Below, piece after piece: positions 14,605-28,057 of a DNA stretch of 64,000 bases. The notes under the pieces were generated by a model. It saw only the letters and a program-made list of their open reading frames with translations. It was not told the origin of the DNA and made no database searches. A program made the translations under genes and the position numbers. Within the stretch, counting starts at the first letter, position 1. Each line of letters begins with the position of its first letter. Location of the stretch: NCBI GenBank assembly GCA_027704905.1, contig CM051015.1, positions 18,649,841 to 18,713,840 on the forward strand. The letters are read 5' to 3'. The DNA is from Muraenolepis orangiensis. Taxonomy: Eukaryota > Chordata > Actinopteri > Gadiformes > Muraenolepididae.

Positions 14605-14757
14605 AACTGCTGCCAATATACTACTGCAATACTACTGCCAATATACTACTGCAATAATACTGCTAATATACTACTGCAATACTACTGCCAATCTACTTGC
14701 CAATACACTACAGCCAATAGACCACTGTAATACTACTGCTAATAGACTACTGCAGTA
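14605..14757. repeat. TACTACTGC-type tandem repeat, left half
   Basis: Imperfect units of CTACTGCAATACTACTGCCA. Separated from its right half (15158-15386) by the LINE fragment. Confidence 0.85.
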
Positions 14758-14759
14758 CA

Positions 14760-15158
14760 TACATTTATTGTCAGTGTACAGCACAAGTACAGTACAAGTA
14801 CAGTACATCGAAAGGGTTTTGGCATCTAACCAGAGTGCTGATGTTGCAGTAAAGCTTGCACTTTTCGGTCGGAAGTGCAGTTGCCGTACCACACTGGGAT
14901 GCAGTGGGTGAGGATACTTTCGATGGCACACCGGTAAAAGTTCACCAGAATCTGAGGGGACAGGTGGGCTTTCCTCAGTCTCCTCAGGAAGAAGAGACGC
15001 TGGTGAGCCTTCTTTACCAGTGAGGCCGTGTTGAGGGACCAAGAGAGGTTCTCGGAGATGTGGACCCCCAGGAATTTAAAAAGCTGGAGACACGCTTGAC
15101 CTCCGCCCCATTGATGAGGATGGGGGCGTGGGCGCCAGCTCTGGTCTTTCTGATACAA
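14760..15158 (-). mobile_element. LINE 3' fragment (L2-like), inserted in a tandem repeat
   Basis: The minus strand encodes FKFLGVHISENLSWSLNTAS, then KKAHQRLFFLRRLRKAHLSP and QILVNFYRCAIESILTHCIP, the C-terminal end of a teleost LINE reverse transcriptase, followed by a 3' segment with CTCTGGTTAGATGCC and tandem TACTGTACTTG words. It splits a TACTACTGC-type array into two halves. Confidence 0.8.
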
Positions 15159-15386
15159 TGCAATATACTACTGCAATACTACTGCCAATATACTACTGCC
15201 AATTGACTAATGTAATACTGCTGCCATTATACTACTGCAATACTTCTGGCAATATACTACTGCTATACTACTGCCAATATACTATTGCAATACTACTGAA
15301 ATACTACTGCCAATATACTACTGCCACTAGACTACTGCAATACTACTGCCAATATACAACTGCAATACCACTGCCAATATATAATA
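15158..15386. repeat. TACTACTGC-type tandem repeat, right half
   Basis: The same imperfect units as 14605-14757, continuing on the other side of the LINE insertion. Confidence 0.85.
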
Positions 15387-16564
15387 ATACCTGAGAAAGA
15401 CTCTGATATGATCTATGGTCTCTGTTGATGTGTGCCAGGCAGTAAAAGAGGTCCATGCTGCCTGTTGAGGAGGTTAGCACACAGCAATAATTAAGGACGC
15501 CACATTAAAGATGGCGGTCCAAGTCGTAGGCCTACGAATGGGCCGGCTGACCGGTACCACGCAGAGGGACGCCAGGACACGGGCCGGGACTATTTCAGTC
15601 TGCCCAAACCTCTCGCCGGCACCAGGCCTGCAATTTCAGCCCCTGCTGTGGTCAAAGGAAGGCCGGCCCGTCTAATTATACCCTCAAATGATGTCAACCT
15701 GATTGCATGCTTCAATTTCCTCGTCTGAACAAGAGCCCCGAAACCCAGGCCCGCGGATCGGAACCAGGCCAACAGAACCTTTTACTGTTGGGACTCTTTT
15801 AACCAAATAACCATTAAGGTCCAAATCAACAGCTTGCCCTATGTGGCCCACAGCCGCTTACATCAATATTTAGTCAGGCAAAAACAGCTTTGGTTTATCG
15901 TTTCAGAGGGAAAATATCCCGAAATAAACGCCCTTGTTGACACACACACGCTGGTCAACTCCATCCAGCTCAGAATACTGGTTATGTATACTAGTATGCT
16001 TATTGTTATGTATATTGTTATTTATATTGTTATGTACACTATTATGCAAATTGTTATTCATATCAGGATGTATATCATTATGTTTATTTAGAAACGGTAC
16101 CCGTTTTAAACAAAATGAAATGGAACATCAATTCTGGAGTCTTCTAAAGTAAAGGCCCTTCAGCCTTCCTTGTCGAGCAGAACGTTCTCAATGTCAGAGA
16201 ACCAAAGGGAACCGTGAGCAGGAATGAGCCTTTTGTATGCCAGGATATCATCAGATGTTTACTCAGATAGTGTCTACAGTTTATGTTCTTCTTCCTGCGA
16301 AAACATACGGAAATACCACTTATGATTGACTGTGCTGCCTGTCAGAGAATAAGGAAGAGGAAGTGTTTGATTATGTAGCATGAAGAAGAGTCACTTCATG
16401 TGAGGAAGGCTGTCATGAAGGCAGATTCTTTAAGTCAACACACAAAGCCACAGAACCAGCAGACGGTCCACCAATAGGGAAGCTCTCCCAGTAGAGTCCT
16501 CGTGTGCTTTCGGGGACCACAGTGACAGTCAAACAAAAGCTGTCATGGTTCACACACAGACAGC

Positions 16565-16627
16565 CCACAGGGAGGAGAGACAGACAGTCAGAGACGGACA
16601 GTCAGATAGAAAGACAGACAGAGAGAC

Positions 16628-16663
<36 letters not shown>
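16565..16663. repeat. GACA/GA compound array
   Basis: GACAGACAGTCAGA words followed by GA. Confidence 0.93.
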
Positions 16664-16666
<3 letters not shown>

Positions 16667-17368
16667 CATATAAGGCTAACAGAGTGTGCGTGGAGGGTTG
16701 AGTATGAGCAACAAAAAAAAAAGCTTGCTTTTAAATAAATAACAATAAAAAGCATGGTCAAATAGATGTATTAAAGCCACGGACAGCAGCTGGTTCTCCC
16801 ATCTGAACTCAAGACCGCTGCAGACTCTGGTTGCCATGGTAACAGTGAAAATACAAAGATGCAAGTAAGGACCGGCTCCCTGGAACACACTCCTCTACCT
16901 GGGGATGGAGTCATCAGGCTCCATCGTCGGTCTTAACCCAGCTTCAGGTACTACTAACTACTATACTATAAACAACAGTACATACTACCTACTATATACA
17001 CATAACACTATAAAAATACTATACACAACAAAACGGTAGTAGTAGTAACAGAAACAGTAATGTATGACAGTGTAATGTAATATTGGTGACAATGTTATAA
17101 TAGTGGCAGCACTCCTAGCATTTCATAATATCCTTTTCTGCTTCCTTTGTTTCAGAACCTCCACTTTATTAAATAACAAACAGAACAGCAGCCGTCTGAT
17201 ATTCACTCACGTGTCTGGATAACTTTATTGATCAAACATGTCTGGATAACTTTATTGATGAAGAGATGTACCGCTTTATCTCTTTACGAGGCGAGACGTA
17301 CAGAGCGGCTTTTCCTTTGAACTTGGAGCAGGAAGTGTTCTGGACGCTCTAAAACCTTCACCACAAAT

Positions 17369-17371
<3 letters not shown>

Positions 17372-17418
<47 letters not shown>
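17372..17418. repeat. (CA)n microsatellite
   Basis: About 23 units. Confidence 0.97.
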
Positions 17419-17421
<3 letters not shown>

Positions 17422-17577
17422 TGAGAACAAACTGCCTAATGCTGAGAGCTCTCTCTCTGCCTCTCTGCCTCCCTGCCTCCTGCCTCCCCCCCCCCCCATT
17501 GGCCAGAGCTCTGGAATGTCTTCACCACTTGGCACAGGGGAGGGAGAGACGGGGGAGGGGAGGGGTATGTGTGTGTC

Positions 17578-17669
17578 TAGGAGAGAGAGAGATAGACAGA
17601 GAGAGATACAGCGAGAGACAGACAGCGAGAGAAAGACAGAGAAAGAGACAGAGAGATACAAGACACAGC

Positions 17670-17721
<52 letters not shown>
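17578..17721. repeat. GA/GATA/GACA compound array
   Basis: GAGATAGACAGAGA-type words ending in pure GA. Confidence 0.95.
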
Positions 17722-17723
<2 letters not shown>

Positions 17724-18011
17724 TCCTCCTCCACAACCAATTTAATTGAGTCTGGGGAAAAAGTCCATCTTTGCCACACTACATCATTACCACATTTGAT
17801 TTAAATGCCTTCCGTTAATTAACCATCACCTCGCTGCATTAGCACATAACACAAGCATTAGCCTCACAGACCACCGGTGTTGGATGGTTCTGGACCCTCC
17901 TAACGAGCCCTTAACACTTCAGGACCGCCACGCCATGTTGTTCGGGTTGGTGGGACAGAGGAAAGATTCCTCACCTTATAAACCACTCAAACATTGGTCC
18001 TGGGGTTAGAG

Positions 18012-18522
18012 AACAGTACCAAACCAGTCCTGGGGATAGATAACGATGCCAAACTGGTCCTGGAGTTAGAGTACCAGACCGGTCCTGGGGTTAGAGTACC
18101 AGACCGGTCCTGGGGTTAGAGAGTACCAGACCGGTCCTGGGGTTAGAGAGTACCAGACCGGCCCTGGGGTTAGAGAGTACCAGACCGGTCCTGGGGTTAG
18201 AGAGTACCAGACCGGTCCTGGGGTTAGAGAGTACCAGACCGGCCCTGGGGTTAGAGAGTACCAGACCGGCCCTGGGGTTAGAGAGTACCAGACCGGTCCT
18301 GGGGTTAGAGAGTACCAGACCGGCCCTGGGGTTAGAGAGTACCAGACCGGCCCTGGGGTTAGAGAGTACCAGATCGGTCCTGGGGTTAGAGAATACCAGA
18401 CCGGTCCTGGGGTTAGAGAGTACCAGACCGGCCCTGGGGTTAGAGAGTACCAGACCGCACCTGGGGTTAGAGAGTACCAGACCGCTCCTGGGGTTAGAGA
18501 GTACCAGACCGCTCCTGGAGTT
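18012..18522. repeat. 27-bp minisatellite (about 18 units)
   Basis: The unit is AGAGAGTACCAGACCGGTCC followed by TGGGGTT, with GGCC and GATCGG variants. Next to it is an ATC array (18534-18555). Confidence 0.94.
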
Positions 18523-18937
18523 TGAAATGACAACATCATCATCATCATCATCATGAGTCTTCACTGTCTCCAGAGCATAGTAGAAAGGCTGTGTGTGTGT
18601 GTCAGACAGGCTGGTCTTGCGTTAAGTAACCTTCTCTGTCTGTCAGCCTCTGACCAGAGATGCCGGATAACATGAACTCCACACTGTGATCCATCTCTCT
18701 CTCTCGCTCTGTGATCCATCACGTGTGGACTGCAGACGGAACGCTGGGGTCTGGAGGTCCAGCAGACAAGGTTCTAAGAGAAGGTTGTAGCTCCCTGAGG
18801 ACGTTACAGACGGGCCCTGACCTCCACTCAGAGTTTACCCTCTCAGTCAGCCTTGGACGTCTTTCAGAAGAGCAAACCAGCTATACAATATGCAGAAAAC
18901 AGATTGCTTGGCTCTCAGGGACCAGAAGTTTCCATGC

Positions 18938-19080
<143 letters not shown>

Positions 19081-19445
19081 GAGTTGCCGTGGCGATGGGT
19101 CAACAGACTCGGATGGTGGACATTAGCACAGACCATTAGACAAAGACTGTTGTTTTTCGGGCACTTCTGGGTCACCAGAAGGTCACCAGCCTAAGAACCT
19201 TTTTTTCATGGCCATGAATGGGCAAGATCGGGGCAGGAAGGGCCAATTATGTTCTTTAAAACAATTAATATATTATCATATTTCACCCTCATCTTATCTT
19301 TAATGTGCGATCTTCTTTAGCCAGCAAGAGGAGTTCGGAAGAGTCTGGTGTCTGGAAGGTGATGAGGCTAACATGGTGTCTCTAGGACTGCAGAGAAAAT
19401 GGAGGGAAGAAATTAAGTGCTTCTGAGGCACCAAGGAGGCGAGGT

Positions 19446-19501
19446 CTCTGGAGGGTCTGAGGCTGGTGGAACACATTCAACCAGCCTCAGACCCTCCAGA
19501 G
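19446..19501. repeat. Perfect 22-bp inverted repeat (hairpin)
   Basis: Arms 19446-19467 (starts CTCTGGAGGGTCTGAGG) and 19480-19501 pair perfectly, with the 12-nt loop GGAACACATTCA between them. It lies in tanc1 intron 1, in unique sequence. Confidence 0.9.
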
Positions 19502-20249
19502 CCACGCAGGGCTTTCGGCCGCAGGCACAATCACAGAAAGAATCTGTGTGTTCCATTCAGGGGCCCGGGTGAGGGCCAAGCGAGGGCCCCCGAGGGGTAA
19601 GGAGGGCCCCACGGGGCCCGGCTGCTGCCAGAGACTTTGAGGTCTCCACCCACGCCCACGCCGAGGAACCAGCGGCGGGACATCAAGGGCTCGGAGGTTT
19701 GGACGCACATGAAACGAGACAGGAAATCTACAACAAGCCACAAGCACATAATTAAATGATAGCCCCAGAGCTAAAGGAACAGGAAGTAAACAAGCAAGCT
19801 CTTCCTCCCGATCGGCCCGACCGCTGACTCCAACTACTGAATTAACGTCAGTGAACTGATGGTCTGCAGGGACACGTCGAGTCTCTCAAACGGTACGGGA
19901 AAAGCCACTGGAGTCCAAGCAGACAACAGGAATGTAGCCATCCAGTCACATGACCTCTGCAGCCAATGAGCAGCCGGTACGAGCCTTCAAAGAGCAAAAC
20001 ACACTTTTGAGGACGTTGACTGATAAACTGTCCTCCTCCCTCCGAGATACTCTCAGATGTAAGGGGGGGGGGAAAGAGGGAGGAGGAGGGGAGACAACTC
20101 GGGTCTGGCGTGTGTTTGACATGACATCATCCTGTGTCTGAAGCCAATGGGAGGCTTTTTATTGGTCCATGGGCCAGGTGGGGGGGTGAAGAGACAGAGC
20201 TGTTCATCAGGGGGGGGAAGAGACAGAGCTGTTCATCAGGGGGGGGGGG

Positions 20250-20419
<170 letters not shown>

Positions 20420-20785
20420 AGTGACAGTGTAAGAGGCTCAACAAAGAAACTGTACAAAAGGGTGCAGCCATGGAAGTGTTGAGAACATTGTGGTGTCTTA
20501 ATGCTATAGGTCAGGTCCTGGACCTGGACTAGGTCACATGCTAAAAATATTTACCACGTGGATCTGTCCAACTGTGCAGACTATCCATCTAATTCACAAA
20601 CGTATTATTAAATACAGTGAGAAGTATCCCAGCTAGTTCAAATGTGTCGAGTTGTGTATTTAACCGGAATAGCCAATAGCCAAGAAGCTGCAAGAAGAGA
20701 CAAGAACCAAGCAGAATGAGTCACATGACAAAGAATCTGCAAACCTTGCAACTTTTGCCCCTATTCATCATTATTACCGTTCCAT

Positions 20786-21252
20786 GAGAACCACCAAGGT
20801 CTGCTGTAGCAACCATGAGGTCTGCTTTAGCAACCATGAGGTCTGCTGTAGGAACCATGAGGTCTGCTGTAGGGACCATGAGGTCTGCTGTAGGAACCAT
20901 GAGGTCTGCTGTAGGAACCATGAGGTCTGCTGTAGGAACCATGAGGTCTGCTGTAGGAACCATGAGGTCTGCTGTAGGAACCATGAGGTCTGCTGTAGGA
21001 GCTATGAGGTCTGCTGTAGGAACCATGAGGTCTGCTGTAGGAACCATGAGGTCTGCTGTAGGAACCATGAGGTCTGCTGTAGGAACCATGAGGTCTGCTG
21101 TAGGAACCATGAGGTCTGCTGTAGGGACCATGAGGTCTGCTGTAGGAACTATGAGGTCTGCTGTAGGAACCATGAGGTCTGCTGTAGGAACCATGAGGTC
21201 TGCTGTAGGAACCATGAGGTCTGCTGTAGGAACCATGAGGTCTGCTGTAGGA
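20786..21252. repeat. 21-bp minisatellite (about 22 units)
   Basis: The unit is GGAACCATGAGGTCTGCTGT plus A. The period of 21 creates open frames on both strands, and each unit contains an ATG. Not a gene. Confidence 0.95.
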
Positions 21253-21525
21253 ATCAATTCAAGAATGAACGGTCACATGGCAGCGACTTAAACCTTAATT
21301 ACAGACTACTCAGTCACATTAGCATGATTACATCACACCTTGAAAGGCCGGTCATGGAGCTCATGTGACAAAAACCTCTAAATATAATATCCAAATATTT
21401 GCTGTTATTTGAGACACAGCAGGACCGGTCCACCGGGTTCCTGTCCTTCCTAAAGAGCCTGCACGCTGCCTTCCTACAGAGGGGAGAAACAAGGCGTGTC
21501 CTGTGTGGATACACCTGGGGGTGGT

Positions 21526-21852
<327 letters not shown>

Positions 21853-22203
21853 TGGTTAGAGCTACGCCCTGCTAATCGTTGCCTCCTGGCAGTCTTTTGA
21901 TACGGTGGAGGTCCCGAGGTCTGAAGGTCCACCATCGAGGCCTCCTTTGTGAATCAGGTGAATTCTTTATGTTCAGTCTCAACTGATGCCACTTTTGTCC
22001 GGGCATGCAACAAATCTACACAAACAGGACCGGGAGCCAACAGGGTTCTCAACATGTCCAGAACATCGGCACAATTGTTTCCCTGAAATGTATACACAAG
22101 ATAAAGATCACGTTTCCCTACGTGTGACTGACCCATTACAGCAGCCGTCTAGTTGTTACTGTTGGATATCACAGACGCCAACGGTGGGTATTCCTTTGAG
22201 TAA

Positions 22204-22290
22204 GTGTACGCATGTGTGTGCATGTGTGTGCATGTGTGTGCAGGTGTGTGCAGGTGTGTGCAGGTGTGTGCAGGTGCACGTGCACACACA
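22204..22290. repeat. GTGTGCAT / GTGTGCAG array
   Basis: Eight- to ten-base GT-rich units; a short pure GT array follows at 22380-22404. Confidence 0.92.
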
Positions 22291-23283
22291 TGGCTAGTAT
22301 ACGTGTGTGTGTGTGAGTGTCTCTGTCCTGCGTGGTTGGAGCATGTTGTCTGTGGTGCAGACAGCCCGTGGTGGAGCCTGTGTGTGTGTGTGTGTGTGTG
22401 TGTTTCTCCATCCTTTCTGACCTCACCGTCAGACCCTGTTAAGTTCTGTGACTCCAGACTCCTATGCAAGCAAAAAAGGGTCTGCCCTGGTTTGTTTACT
22501 AATTCCGTGGGCTCACCTCCCAGGAAGGGAGGGCTATAAAAGAGTGTGGACAGGGCCCTTTCCCTCACATACCTCGCCCGACTACGTCCTTCCTACTGCG
22601 GCCCCGCCCTGCAGCAGCACCAGCGCCCTGACCTCCAGGTCTGGGAGGGAGGCGATGAAGCGGCAATATCAACCACGACCATCACCTGCTGGCTTCAAGG
22701 AACCGTGGTTACGGAAGCAGAACATCTACATCCTGTGTTGTTTCTGTGATGAAGTGGGAGGTTCGCTCGGTGGGCGGGTTCCAGCTGAAGAAAAGAAAGG
22801 TCTTTCCGAAGCCGAGAGCAAGAGCTACAGCGACCTCCGGATAGCTGAGCTGCGGTTCCTTACTCGGACCGCAGACCGTTCACGGAGAGACCCAGTCGCC
22901 ATGCGCCTTGTGCACAAAATGTTCCCTTGGAGCCGTCGCCCACCATGGAAGGAACTCTGCAAAACCAAAACTCTGCAAACCAAGTTCTCTGCAAACCACC
23001 TTCCTCAAGTTCCCTTGAAACACACGGTGGGAGGAGACGCTGCTCAAAGCGGCTGTGGCCGGGGTGGTTAAAGGCAGAGTCTGGTACGCAGATGCTAATA
23101 CACCAGTGGAACCAGCAGACACCACTTCTCCATAACAGACCCTCCCATCGTGGGGGAACTGCACCATAACAGACCCCCTCATCCTGGAGGAACTGCACCA
23201 TAACAGACCCCCCTCATCCTGGGGGAACTGCACCTTAACAGACCCCCTCATCCTGGGGGAACTTGTCATTAACAGACCCTCTC

Positions 23284-23441
23284 TCAGCCTTTCAGGGATA
23301 AGAACGATGCAAGGCTATGTTTTCTCAATCCCCCAGTCAGAGCTGGTCGATGTTGCCAGGGAGAGGGCAGTTTGGAGTCCCCTGCTGGAGCTGCTACCTC
23401 CACGACCCGACCCGGATAAGCGGTAGACGATGGATGGATGC
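23284..23441 (+). mobile_element. Rex3/RTE-like LINE 3' end
   Basis: The words GGTCGATGTTGCCAGGGAGA, CTGCTGGAGCTGCTACCTCC and CCCGGATAAGCGG followed by GATGGATGGATG match the 3' end of Rex3-type RTE elements common in teleosts. Only the tail is present. Confidence 0.65.
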
Positions 23442-24257
23442 ACAACGTTGTTGCCTTATGAAGGGGACATCGGCATCGATCTGAATGTCACAGGCTACGA
23501 GCAGAAGCCTACCCCAGACACACACCAACCACTAGTAAGCTGTGCATCATCAGCACCAACCTGCATTCGGTTTGGGTCCGGAGCTCTGACTCCGCCCACT
23601 CACCTCTGACTCCACCCACTCCCCATTGTGACACGACAGCAACTTCTCGTTGAAAAAAACAATTATCCGATGAGGATCCTAGCGATTAGTCCAATCAGTG
23701 CTACGAGCTGGTACCTCTGTTAGAGAGGAGGCGACATCAGACTAAAGATGGAGAAAGAGTGTAACGCCATGAATTAGCATTCTCCTCACACTTCAGGCTG
23801 TGTTTGTGTGTGTGCCTAGCGGGGACAGTGACACCACGCTTCTGAGGCCAATAAACATTCAGTTTGGTTCTGGCTCGCCATCTGCTGTTTTTGCTTTTCT
23901 AAAAAGTCTTTCCATAACAGTAAAAATTCCTTCTGCTAACCCCCCCACCCCCCCCCCCCCCCCCCAGGGGAAAGGAAACATGGATATAGAAAACAGTTCA
24001 GGAATCTCTGCTATGCCAAACGGCTCCACACAGCAGAGAATCACCTCGCCACCAACGACCTGCATTAACATTAACTCTAGAAACTCTACAGGGGAAACAG
24101 GCTTTCTCTGTCATAAGTCACCGATACACCTTGTTGGACCCCCGGGAGAAAGCACATAGTTGGACCCCGGGGACAAACCACCGTGTCTGAAAGAAAACAG
24201 AGACTCACAGAATCTGCTGAGACCAGCCTGTACCACCTCACAGCTGACACAACTAAA

Positions 24258-24259
24258 GG

Positions 24260-24290
<31 letters not shown>
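24258..24290. repeat. (CA)n microsatellite
   Basis: About 16 units. Confidence 0.96.
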
Positions 24291-24293
<3 letters not shown>

Positions 24294-24422
24294 CCACAGT
24301 GTTTAACAGTGACTATCCCACCCAGGTTTTAATTTCCATCTGAAAAATTCGAGAGAAAATCAAACAGAGAAAAATGTCAAATATATAATCAATTTTAGAT
24401 TATGTTTATTAATATAAATGCA

Positions 24423-24475
24423 TCATTACATTACATTACAGTCATTTAGCAGACGATTTTACGTTTTTATTTTAG
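24423..24475. repeat. Teleost CATTACATTACA/CATTTAGCAGACG repeat, partial
   Basis: CATTACATTACATTACAGTC followed by ATTTAGCAGACGATTTTACG, the end of the same widespread repeat. Confidence 0.5.
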
Positions 24476-26144
24476 TGTGTTTCAACAAAGGACAAGAACT
24501 GAACCAGTGCTCAGGTAGAAGTACAATAAGCTCAGGCAAAAGTGTAAGGGAAAAAGTACAATAAGTTGGCAAACAATATGCAACAATATCTAGAACAGTA
24601 TATACCTATCTATAATATGCAATCTACTTTTGACTGACTTAATTGACGCTACGAGGAAGGATCCGGGAAGTGTCATTAAATGAAGCATTGAATTCATTAA
24701 CCACTGATTTAAGTTATCGTTACTCTTTCCTTTTAAATGCGATGTAATGGACCTCCTGGTCTGCTGAACTACAGGCCCTCTGGAGGGAGAACATCCAGAA
24801 GGATCCTCTCTCCCGGTTGGTTCTCATCCGATGACAACACAGTTGGGCCACTTTGGACCAGACAAGCTCAAGTTATAAAAAGGAAAATTAAATGGTCTGT
24901 GAGGCTGTGGCACGTTCGCATGGCCTCGTTTCAACCAGTTAGATGCCTCTTCTCAGCAGGACCCTGCTAATCCCTAATAAACATGTCAGGTTGAGGCTGT
25001 CAGTGGTCTGCGAGGGATCCTCCTAAAAGGAGTATCGTCAAGAGGAGGGGACGCCCGGCGGTGCTGACAGCACAGCAGGGGGGGACGGAACCTGACTTCT
25101 CGCCGCCAGGTGCTCGGCTGTCGTCTCCGTGTGACTCCGGAGGAAGCTCGCCAACTGGCGGTCTGCGGTTAACGGCCCCCGGGAAGGGGAACAGCTGAGG
25201 CAGGCGGCCCGTGATGGTGTGATTAACACTGGCTCATCCACAGCGGACACGCAGGGCTTGTATCTGTTGGCTTCAGGAAACGGGTCTCATCCTGCATGGC
25301 CTCTGGCTCACTACTACTACTACCACTACAAATACTACTGCTATCACATGTGATTGATATAGGAGTTATTATCCGGCCCTTAAATACACTGACATGTGAT
25401 CTGACATCAGCAACAGCTTTTGACAAATAATTGAACAGAAGACGGGGGATCCAAGTAACAATGTATACACCCGTCTGGGAAGTGACTGCAATATTAATTC
25501 CAGCTAAAACACAAGGACTGTTGAATGTTTAGAAGTAAGTCGGGCATAATGTTTTGGTTATTGCCGACGTCTCGGATGAAACTAGCGTAGGATAAAAGCA
25601 CAGCTCGCCGTTTAATTGGGGAAGTGGAGGATTTAACGGCGTCCTCACGCCGGACTCTGAAGGGGCGCTCCAAAGCTAATGTGAAACGAGACTTGGCTAA
25701 CTGGTACGTGGATTTATTAAATACTTTCAGGATTTGTTCCTCATGGAAACAAAATGTTACAGGAGGGTAACTTTCCGCGGAAGGCGTGTGGGCTGCTTCG
25801 CAGGGAGAGTGTTTGGACCTCAGGAGTGAATTATCAGAGGCTAGCGGAACACGCTGGGAAATGAGAAGCAGCTCACAGGTGAGACCAAGAAACCAGAGGG
25901 GGGGTCCGGGCCATGAACACCAATTAAGACCAGCTTCATAGGAACATAATCCTGAGAGCTCCATGACCGGTACTGGGGCCCAGTGGCACCGGGACCTGTT
26001 ATAAATCAAGCTCACTTCAAAGGGCCACGGGGACCCTACTTCCGGGAGGCCGAATCATAAAGAGGATTAAAAGGGCCGATGCTGAACAGATTCCTCCACA
26101 GATCAGGAGTCCAACGAGGCAGAGGTGGAGTGGAGCTAGACCAA

Positions 26145-26346
<202 letters not shown>

Positions 26347-27628
26347 CAGAGTGGACCTAATGACTGTTGGTCTAGACTGAGCTATGGTGCAATTAAATGA
26401 ACATCGAGGCCTTTCCTTCCATCCGTCACCGTGACAACGTTCTGACAGAACCTTCAGCTGCTTCTCGAGCCGGGGTCCTGCTAGCACCATGGAACCGGAA
26501 CCACGACTGGGAGATGTTCTACTGAATAATTAGTACAACGTTCCCGAGGTGTGTGGAGCCCATGTTTGGAACCGAAGAAGCTTTTTATCTGAAATTCTTA
26601 TCGAAGGAAACCATCCGTGGCATGTGATGTTTAATTACAGGAATAAAGTGAGTTAGTGCCCCGGGACTCCAAGATGTTATCATCTTGAGCGTCAAAGAAA
26701 ATGAGACTACATTCAGAGGAACAGATTATATTTGATTTGCCGGCAGAATAGCTTTTAAAAAGCAGACTTACTAAACTACCCCAGACGGTAGATACAGCTT
26801 CTCTCCCAACTCATCAGAGTTAAGTTAATGAAATCTGTATTCAAGCTCAGCTGAATGAACGTTGAATATTTGATGTGGCAGCTCTCTCTCACCTCAGGAG
26901 CTAATGAGATAATGGAAGATTTCCCCTTGTGTTTGTCATCTCATTTCACAGTCTAAATGGAACCTGGAATTACAAACAGATGATTCCCAGCAGAAGGACA
27001 GCGGCACTAAACACACAGCTTCTCTGATGGGAACACCACTATATATGGTCTGGAATTAAATAGTTCTCATTGGTGGAGTAATAAAACGTGAGTTCTGCTC
27101 TCCCAACCCATCCATCATGCGGAAGGAGGCCTCTCTCTCTCTCTTCCCGCTGCTGGCACAGCTCAGCTGGTCAACAGTCCAGCTAACACTCAGTTAGGAC
27201 CTCCAGTCCTCCATAGTCCAGCTACCCCTCCTTTAGGACCTCCACAGTCAAGCTACCCCTCAGTCAGGGACCTCCACTGTCCAACTACCCCTCTGTAAGG
27301 ACCTCCACAGTCCAACTACCCCTCTGTAAGGACCTCCACAGTCCAATTGCCCTTCAGTTGAGGACCTGTTCATCATGGACCTCCACCTCCGCCCAGCTAC
27401 GCTCAGTCTCTCAGGGACCTTCACATAGATAACAACTGGAACAGTTTGGGCCTGTCACCGTTCCCCGCTGTTGTTTCTAGATAAGGCAAATATGTGCACC
27501 GCATACAGGAAGTGACAGGAAGGCCAACGCTGCCTCCGTCAGGGACATCACTCCCGGGAGGTTGGATGGTGTTAGTTAACCGGTCAATGATTGACGAGTA
27601 ATAACAAAAACATACCACACAACAGCAA

Positions 27629-27629
<1 letters not shown>

Positions 27630-27662
<33 letters not shown>
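27630..27662. repeat. (GT)n microsatellite
   Basis: About 16 units. Confidence 0.96.
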
Positions 27663-27665
<3 letters not shown>

Positions 27666-28057
27666 AGTTTTCAACAGCCCTACTGGAGACAATAAGACTG
27701 CTCTGCAACGACTCTCCCTCTGCTGGTGCAATCTGCTGAAGGAAGTCATGTGTGTACACAAAGGTCCCTGATTGGTTGACACGCCGCATTACATCATAGA
27801 AATGTTACATTCCTGATCGAGGGAAAGCTCTAAAGGTTACTGCTGCTTCCCTCGCTGTGTCGCTGAGTGGAACACGTCTCAGCCTGACTGAAGGATCTTT
27901 TGGGGGCGGAGGAGCGAGGAACAGCCCCTCGGACACAGAGAACCTCCAGGGGAGAACCAAAGCTGGAAGACCTCCAGAGATGGCGTGATGCTCCTGACCC
28001 AGGGCGGGAAAGAGAGTGGAGGCCGGCGGAGCGAGCAGACACAACCCGCCACGTCAT

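Noticed and set aside
20784..21368. 194-codon open frame of CCRNHEV repeats (and a mirror frame)
   Set aside because: It is produced by a 21-bp tandem repeat; both strands and more than one frame stay open, and there is no splice or promoter context.
22448..23071. 207-codon unique open frame on the plus strand, with GGCTATAAAAGAG upstream
   Set aside because: No family recognised and no supporting splice sites; one frame of this length is not surprising in GC-rich sequence of this size. An LTR fragment was considered but no LTR pair or primer-binding site was seen.
25494..26015. 173-codon unique open frame on the minus strand in tanc1 intron 1
   Set aside because: No recognisable domain; chance frames of this length are expected about once in such a window.
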